Source: Hahella sp. HNIBRBA332 (lineage in GTDB: Bacteria; Pseudomonadota; Gammaproteobacteria; Pseudomonadales; Oleiphilaceae). From it: a stretch of 64,000 bases of DNA. Below the pieces are notes generated by a model that saw nothing but the letters and a program-made list of their open reading frames with translations, did no database searches and was not told the origin of the DNA. Every line of letters starts with the position of its first letter. Position 1 is the stretch's first letter. A program made the position numbers and the translations under genes. The DNA lies in assembly GCF_030719035.1 (NCBI RefSeq), contig NZ_CP132203.1:496001-560000 (forward strand). The letters are read 5' to 3'. This document shows, piece by piece, positions 58,797 to 64,000 of this stretch.

Positions 58797-59078
58797 CTAA
58801 CGGATGTTATTGTCGGTTTTAAGATGGCGGGCTGGCGCTGATTGGGCGACTGTCGGCGCGCGCGACCACTTCACGTCTTCGCTACAGGTTTCAGAATAAG
58901 CACATACCGAAGAGACGGCGCTGACCGGCGTCGCTTTTTCCAGGTCCATCTGAGGCAGGCTGAAATCGTATCTCTTTTCCTTGATTGGCGGCGTTCCTTG
59001 CAGTTTGGACACGATGGCGCTCGCCAGTATGAAGCACAGACCTATCAGGGCCGCTTTGTAAAACGAAAATCGGATCAT
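58797..59078 (-). CDS. Small membrane-anchored hypothetical protein
   Basis: A 93-aa protein with one N-terminal helix (about residues 5-25, FYKAALIGLCFILASAIVSKL), then a short proline-rich and hydrophilic tail with two close cysteines (CAYSETC). It is encoded 130 bp downstream of the CHASE2-kinase gene on the same strand. The ATG at 59078 is chosen because it starts the hydrophobic segment; a GTG at 59102 is in the same frame. No family recognised. The cysteines and topology suggest a periplasmic disulfide. Confidence 0.5.
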   Translation of the reverse strand: MIRFSFYKAALIGLCFILASAIVSKLQGTPPIKEKRYDFSLPQMDLEKATPVSAVSSVCAYSETCSEDVKWSRAPTVAQSAPARHLKTDNNIR

Positions 59079-59207
59079 AAAAGGGCTATCTGGCGCTGAC
59101 ACTATGTGTATTTAAGCGCTGTTTGCAGGAGAGTTCCGTCAAGTATCTCCGAAATCGCCCCATGCGGAAGCAGGCTTCTGTGAAACACTGTCAAATGTAC
59201 GTTGATG

Positions 59208-61814
59208 TCATTCTGCGTCAGGCAACTCGATCACAAATTCCGTCCCTTCACCCAGTACGCTGTTTACTTGGATCGCGCCGCCATGACGGTCGATAACCAG
59301 TTTGACGAATCGCAAGCCCAGGCCGCTGCCTTGTACGCCCTGCTGCTCTGAGGCGTGGGTGCGGCGAAAGCGTTCGAACAGGAAGGGGATTTCTGAGGCG
59401 GCGATGCCCGGCCCCTGGTCGCGTAAGTGGATTAAGGTGCTGGCGTCAGCTTTCTCCAGCTTCAGTTCAATGCTGTGATTCTGCGGCGTAAATTTGACCG
59501 CGTTCTGTAACAGGTTGACCAGGGCTCGCTCCAACAGGTCCGCATTGGCTCTGATGGGCAATGAATCCTCTTCGCAGTACACCTGCACTGCAATGCCGCG
59601 GGTGAGGGCGCTGGGGGAGATGGAGTCCACCGCGTTATCCACGATGTCCAGCAGCTCGCAATCGTAAAAATGAATGTGATCCGCCGCTTCCACCCGCGCC
59701 AGTTGCAGGAAGGCTTCCGCCATACCCAGGCTTTTTTGCGTCAATTCGCGGGCGGCGTCGATCTTGGACGCCAGTTTGGCGTCAGGCAGCGCTGCGCTCA
59801 GGGTGTCCAGCAACGCCAGCTGCGAGGCCAGCGGTGCGCGTAGATCGTGAGATATGAAGTGAATGGTTTCCAGACGTTTTTGCTGGGCTTCGTGTATTGG
59901 CGTGATGTCGGAGAAATTGACGATAATGCCGTTGGCGTTCAAATGGGTGAAACGCATGGGCGCCAGTGAGATCAGGACCGCAGTGTTGCGAGTGTGCAGT
60001 TCCATGGATTGCGCTTCGCCTTCCACCAGCACTTTACGCACCACGGAATCCCATAGCGCCGGCGTAAACTTATTGGCGATAGGCATGCATTCGGCGATAT
60101 AAGCGTTGGCGGTCGCATTGGCGCTCAACCAGCGGCTGGCGTGTTCATTCAAATACAAAATACGGCCGACCTCATCGCCCACCAGCACGCCGTCTGGCAT
60201 GTTGGCGATAGTTTCGGATACGAACTTGCGCATGTCGCGGATGGCGGCGATGGCGAAGCGCACCTGGGAGATGCGGCGGTCGATAAGTTCGCTGGAAGGT
60301 TGGCGACGGGTGGTTTTCTGCATCAGCCGGGGATACAGACGTTGCAGATAGTCGGCGGTCTGCTGGAGCTGGTCCGGATGATCTTCGAAGCGCATGTATA
60401 AGGCCATTTTGCCGACAGCGTCGGATACGGGAAGAAGGATCTCCATCATGCCTGCGTCGGCGTTGATATCGATACGCTGCTGTCCTCCTGGAGCGATTTC
60501 GCGAAACTCCCACAGAGCGGGCTTAAGCAGGCGGGTGACTTGTTGCGCCCACTGCTGCGGAGAGTCATAGATATCGCCCTGTTGCAGGCGCGGCTCTTCC
60601 TCCAGTCGCTTCAATTCCTGATTCAGAAACTGATTGAGGCGGCTCAGGCGTCGCCAGCTCCAGAAAGGGTAGGCGAACACCAGGGAGAGCACGACCGCCG
60701 CTGGCGGATACCATTGGTGGTCCAGCAGCAGCAACAGATAACTGAACACTAACACTGATAACGCCAGGGCGAGAGTTAACGGCAGGTTTTTCTCCGGCGA
60801 GACGCGCGGGTACACCAGGGCGGCGATCAGCACCAGACTGAGTGACAGCAGGTATTGCCAGGTGGGAGAAATCAGGCGATGCATGTTTTTGCGCACCAGC
60901 CCTTCAAAGACATTGGCGTGCACTTCCACCCCCGCCATGCTGGTGGAGGCGCCCGACACCGGCGTCGGCAGAAAGTCGCCCAGACCAGCGGCGGTGGCGC
61001 CAACAAATACGACCCGGTTCTGGAAGTAGTCCGGTGGAAGCTCTCCATGCATGACCTCACTGTAGGACAGCGTTGGGAAGCTGCCTGGCGCTCCGATAAA
61101 GGGGATCAGGCGATACTGCTCGCGGACGTTGAAGGCGCCGCCGTTATCCTGCTCTTCTTTCTGTTGGCGCTCTTCGGGATACAGATTCTGGTATACCGAT
61201 AGCGCCAGACTTGGCCAATGACTGTCTCCCAGGCCCTGATACAGATATAACCCCCGCGCGATGCCGTCGGCGTCCAATTCCATTTGAGCGTGTCCCAGGC
61301 CTTCTGCGGTGTCGATAAACTGCGCGATGGGCAAAATTTCGGTGAGGTGGCCGGTATTGCCGACGTGATCGATGTGCAGAGGCAGAAACACCTTGCCGGC
61401 CTCCGCCATGGCTTGAGCGAATTCCTGGTCAGCCTCAGGAGAACTGTTTTCTGACAGCAGCAGGTCGAACGCCACCGCGCGGGCGCCGGAATTGCGCAGG
61501 CGTTTGATCAGGGTGGCGTGACGGTCTCGCGGCCAGGGCCAGCGGCCGTATTCCAACAGGCTTTTTTCATCAATGGCGACGATGACGCTGGTGGTGCTGG
61601 TGCTGAGTGGGCGCACCTTGAGACAGAAATCATAAAACAGGTAATCCAGTCGCTGCATCCAGCCGCTGGATATCAACAGGAAACAGAGACCCACCAGAAT
61701 GGCGGCGAAGAGATAACGCTCGGTGACGGGAAAGCCGCGGCTGTGGCGGACTTGGGGAGCATTGTCCCGCTTGGAAGGCGGGTTGGGCTGCGCATCAGGT
61801 TTGCCTGGGATCAT
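59208..61814 (-). CDS. CHASE2-domain sensor histidine kinase
   Basis: An 868-aa membrane kinase. An N-terminal helix (about 33-53) is followed by a periplasmic CHASE2 sensory domain (about 60-330, including VIVAIDEKSLLEYGRWPWPRDRH). Three membrane helices at about 330-400 and a PAS-like region at about 525-635 (DGVLVGDEVGRILYLNEHAS) come next. The HisKA domain has H656 in HFISHDLRAP. The ATPase domain ends with HATPase motifs (NAVKFTP, DQGPGI, GSGLGLRFV). It lies downstream of a FecR/LysM gene and a response regulator gene on the same strand, in that order, so the three are likely one pathway. Confidence 0.92.
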   Translation of the reverse strand: MIPGKPDAQPNPPSKRDNAPQVRHSRGFPVTERYLFAAILVGLCFLLISSGWMQRLDYLFYDFCLKVRPLSTSTTSVIVAIDEKSLLEYGRWPWPRDRHATLIKRLRNSGARAVAFDLLLSENSSPEADQEFAQAMAEAGKVFLPLHIDHVGNTGHLTEILPIAQFIDTAEGLGHAQMELDADGIARGLYLYQGLGDSHWPSLALSVYQNLYPEERQQKEEQDNGGAFNVREQYRLIPFIGAPGSFPTLSYSEVMHGELPPDYFQNRVVFVGATAAGLGDFLPTPVSGASTSMAGVEVHANVFEGLVRKNMHRLISPTWQYLLSLSLVLIAALVYPRVSPEKNLPLTLALALSVLVFSYLLLLLDHQWYPPAAVVLSLVFAYPFWSWRRLSRLNQFLNQELKRLEEEPRLQQGDIYDSPQQWAQQVTRLLKPALWEFREIAPGGQQRIDINADAGMMEILLPVSDAVGKMALYMRFEDHPDQLQQTADYLQRLYPRLMQKTTRRQPSSELIDRRISQVRFAIAAIRDMRKFVSETIANMPDGVLVGDEVGRILYLNEHASRWLSANATANAYIAECMPIANKFTPALWDSVVRKVLVEGEAQSMELHTRNTAVLISLAPMRFTHLNANGIIVNFSDITPIHEAQQKRLETIHFISHDLRAPLASQLALLDTLSAALPDAKLASKIDAARELTQKSLGMAEAFLQLARVEAADHIHFYDCELLDIVDNAVDSISPSALTRGIAVQVYCEEDSLPIRANADLLERALVNLLQNAVKFTPQNHSIELKLEKADASTLIHLRDQGPGIAASEIPFLFERFRRTHASEQQGVQGSGLGLRFVKLVIDRHGGAIQVNSVLGEGTEFVIELPDAE

Positions 61815-61904
61815 CCCATAAGGGCCCTTTATTGTTGTGAGTAAACTAATCCTGACGTAGATTGCGCCCGATACGCCTCATGCGGATAACGGGGCTGGCG
61901 GAGC

Positions 61905-63485
61905 CTACGGCTCTATTCTGACCGCCTGGATCGCGCCGAAGTTCGACGAATAGAGCGGTCCTGCAACCGGTCTGATGCGAATCCAGTATGTCTTTTCCGG
62001 CGTCAGACGGAGGTTGGCGGAGGTTTTCTCCACCTGTTGCTCTTCAATGACCCGACTGAAAAACTCGTCTTCCGCCAATTGAAGTATATACCGGTCTGCA
62101 TTAGGCACGCTTTTCCAGAACACTTTCGCTTTTTCGTCAAAATAATTCACTGCTATGACGTGGGTGTCGTCAAGCTTTCCCAGGATGGTGAATCTCCGCT
62201 GCTCGCTATAGGAAAAATCGTCGCCGCCAGCCAGTGTGGCGATACGCCAGAAATATTCGCCTGCATTCAGGTTGCGTTCGGCTTGGGCGCTGGAGATGGA
62301 AGAGAAGGGGGTGCGGGTGTAGAGGGCGGTGAATTGGGGATCGGTAGAGATTTCAAGGCTGGACATCTGGGTTGGCGTGTCCAGTCGCCAGCGGAACACG
62401 GGGCGCGGTTCTCGCAGCAACGCCCCGGTCAGCGGCGTAATCAGCTGCGCCGGCTCCGCCTTTTGCTCCACTTTGAAGCGCACTTCCGTATCCACGCCTT
62501 CCAATCCTCCCGGGTCCACCGCCCGCAGCAATAAGCGGTAGTCGCCATTGCCCAGATCGGGTAGCTCAACCAGAGGAGCGTCAATTTGCTGGGAAAAAAC
62601 CGGTAGTTCCTTCCCGTCGCCTTTAAATACTTCGATAACGTATGCTGTCGCATTGGTTACCGGGACCCAGCTCAACGTCACCGGAACGGCGTTGTACACC
62701 GCCGAGGCCGACACTTCCGGCGCTTCCGGCAACTGGATTTCAGAGAAGGAGGAGCCTGAGCCAATCGTGGCGCCTTGCCCCTTGTAAAGTTTGCGGGAGG
62801 CGGTGGCGTTAGAGACTTCCACTATACCCTCCGTGACTTCCGCCACTGTGACGTCGGCGGTCGCCCGCAGACGGAAAGCTGTGCCGCGCACCGCCGCGAC
62901 GGCGGAGGGCGTGGAGACTTCATAGCGGGAGGCGGGGCCTCTGCGCGGCGTCACTTTCTGCTGCATTTTGCCGCGCAGCAGACGCAGTCTCGTATCCACC
63001 ATGCCGGTGTCGCCGTAATGGGTCAGGGTATTGAAGATCACAATGGATTGGCGGGATACCGTCAGCTCGCTGCCGTCTGCGAATCCAACCAGCGCGGAGC
63101 CTTCATCGGTTTTGATTTCATCGCCGATTTCGAGTTTGGCTTCCGACGTCGCCAGCACATAGTGAGAAGTGTGCGCCTTACGCAGCCACACTTTGCCGCG
63201 CAGATTGAGTAAAGAGGCGGACTGTGGATAGTGGCGCAGCCAGGCGACGGGAATTCTGAGTTGCGTGCCGGGCGTCAGCGACCAGGCGTCGTTGAGGCTG
63301 TTATAGCGCATGAGCGCGTCCCAGCCGCGATTGGGCGCAAGGAAGCGCTCACCGATGCTTTGCAGGCTGTCATTGGGTCGGGTGGTGTAGGTCCACTCCA
63401 TCTTGTCGGGCTCTTGGGCGAACCCGGCGTAGGAGAACCAACACAGGAACCAGAACCACAACAGGTGGCGTTTGCTCTGTTTCAA
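61905..63485 (-). CDS. Secreted LysM-FecR domain protein
   Basis: A 526-aa exported protein. The signal peptide ends near residue 24 (GFAQ). About residues 30-85 form a LysM-like domain (TRPNDSLQSIGERFLAPNRGW, NSLNDAWSLTPGTQLRIP). A FecR-type domain covers about 115-215 (LEIGDEIKTDEGSALVGFADGSELTVS, VSTPSAVAAVRGTAFRL). The rest is a series of beta-sandwich repeats, three by eye, of fibronectin type III kind. FecR-LysM proteins often sit with CHASE2 sensors. It is placed between the response regulator and the kinase and is probably the sensory partner of the CHASE2 kinase in the periplasm. Confidence 0.88.
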   Translation of the reverse strand: MKQSKRHLLWFWFLCWFSYAGFAQEPDKMEWTYTTRPNDSLQSIGERFLAPNRGWDALMRYNSLNDAWSLTPGTQLRIPVAWLRHYPQSASLLNLRGKVWLRKAHTSHYVLATSEAKLEIGDEIKTDEGSALVGFADGSELTVSRQSIVIFNTLTHYGDTGMVDTRLRLLRGKMQQKVTPRRGPASRYEVSTPSAVAAVRGTAFRLRATADVTVAEVTEGIVEVSNATASRKLYKGQGATIGSGSSFSEIQLPEAPEVSASAVYNAVPVTLSWVPVTNATAYVIEVFKGDGKELPVFSQQIDAPLVELPDLGNGDYRLLLRAVDPGGLEGVDTEVRFKVEQKAEPAQLITPLTGALLREPRPVFRWRLDTPTQMSSLEISTDPQFTALYTRTPFSSISSAQAERNLNAGEYFWRIATLAGGDDFSYSEQRRFTILGKLDDTHVIAVNYFDEKAKVFWKSVPNADRYILQLAEDEFFSRVIEEQQVEKTSANLRLTPEKTYWIRIRPVAGPLYSSNFGAIQAVRIEP

Positions 63486-63545
63486 TCAGCCTCCCAATAT
63501 TCACAGTATCGTCAATTGTTGGCCGCGATGACCGGACAATGCGGC

Positions 63546-64000
63546 CTATTCCACTTCCTCCAGCCGATAACCGTGCTGGTAAATGGTCTTAATGCGAAAT
63601 CCGTTTTCCGGTTTGATTCCCAGTTTTCGCCGCAGACGGCTCATGTGAGTGTCCACGGTGCGGGTATTGATGTCGCTGCTGACGCCCCAGACCCTTTCCA
63701 GCAGGTACTTGCGCGACAGCAGGCGGCCTTTGTTTTCGAACAGAAACGTCGTCAGATCGAAGTCTTTGTCCGTCAACGTCAGCGGCTCGCCGTTCAGTTG
63801 AATGGTCCGTTTCTTGTGGTTGATGCTGAAGGGGCCATAACTGGCTTCTTCGGCATCGGTTTCCTCCGTGCGGTTTCTCCGGCTCAGCGCCTTGAGCCGG
63901 GCGATGAGTTCGCCGGGCCGCGCCGGCTTCACCATGTAATCGTCGGCGCCGGCCTCAAGCGCCTCAATAATATCTTCCTCCGCTTCGCGCTGAGTCAGGA
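63546..64000 (-). CDS. OmpR-family response regulator, C-terminal part (cut by window edge)
   Basis: The visible 150 codons include the end of a receiver domain (ALEAGADDYMVKPARPGEL, with the conserved lysine in VKPA) and a complete winged-helix DNA-binding domain (GEPLTLTDKDFDLTTFLFENKGRLLS, then TVDTHMSRLRRKLG and the final YQHGYRLEEVE). The N-terminus, with the phospho-acceptor aspartate, lies beyond 64000. Its stop is 60 bp before the FecR-LysM gene on the same strand, so it heads that set with the CHASE2 kinase. The internal ATG at 63935 is not the true start. Confidence 0.92.
   Translation of the reverse strand, partial: LTQREAEEDIIEALEAGADDYMVKPARPGELIARLKALSRRNRTEETDAEEASYGPFSINHKKRTIQLNGEPLTLTDKDFDLTTFLFENKGRLLSRKYLLERVWGVSSDINTRTVDTHMSRLRRKLGIKPENGFRIKTIYQHGYRLEEVE

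Overview
The window reads as a chromosomal segment of a marine gammaproteobacterium, most probably Hahella or a close relative (Oceanospirillales/Marinobacter-like). The evidence is the mix of genes: an alcohol-forming fatty acyl-CoA reductase very close to the Marinobacter enzyme, a wax ester synthase, RapA and PilU of gammaproteobacterial type, a CrbS/CrbR acetate switch, and sRNA genes of the Gac/Rsm (CsrB/RsmX) kind. Genes are dense, on both strands, and look moderately GC-rich. I saw no phage, insertion sequence, CRISPR array, tRNA or rRNA. The genus assignment is inference.

Layout. 1-4.1 kb: end of a DUF2156 gene, a methyltransferase, an alpha/beta hydrolase and the fatty acyl-CoA reductase, which has a CRP-like site upstream. 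4.4-13.1 kb: an acetate module with acs, crbR, the transporter-fused kinase crbS, and a DUF4212 + sodium:solute symporter pair. A 14-bp quasi-palindrome occurs identically upstream of acs and of the symporter pair. 13.1-19.6 kb: small unknown genes, ppnP, rtcB with an elaborately folded leader, a 52-aa basic protein, DUF2288, AlaX and a WG-repeat protein. 19.6-20.3 kb: three tandem GGA-rich small RNAs with terminators and Gac-type upstream boxes. 20.3-29.4 kb: a membrane protein, an XRE regulator, an SCP2-like/iron alcohol dehydrogenase pair, rapA, and an exonuclease/DUF294 pair that in Pseudomonas travels with the acetate permease; a weaker copy of the acetate box lies upstream of it.

30-35 kb: a VOC-like protein, a PilZ protein, and a three-gene operon (stand-alone adenylation enzyme, six-helix membrane flavo-oxidoreductase, crotonase) that looks like a split version of the fungal TmpL architecture. 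35-46 kb: chemoreceptor, YgjP-type metalloprotease, TM2 protein, Smr protein, DUF2804 protein, a secreted sphingomyelinase, a secreted unknown, and a molybdenum hydroxylase (iorAB-like) with its MocA-like cytidylyltransferase behind a TetR-type operator. 46-52 kb: SDR, FMN reductase, DUF938, DUF4291, wax ester synthase and pilU. 52-64 kb: a MASE1-PAS-GGDEF-EAL protein, an OmpA-like lipoprotein, hydrolase/M14 pair, and a response regulator/FecR-LysM/CHASE2-kinase set cut by the right edge.

How it fits together: acetate activation (Acs), acyl-CoA reduction to alcohol and esterification (wax ester synthase) point to carbon storage as wax esters. Acetate uptake and scavenging is under CrbSR, and global control probably runs through CRP-like and Gac/Rsm systems. 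The most unusual items are the triplicated Rsm-like sRNA locus, the shared acetate box, the split TmpL-like operon and the rtcB leader.
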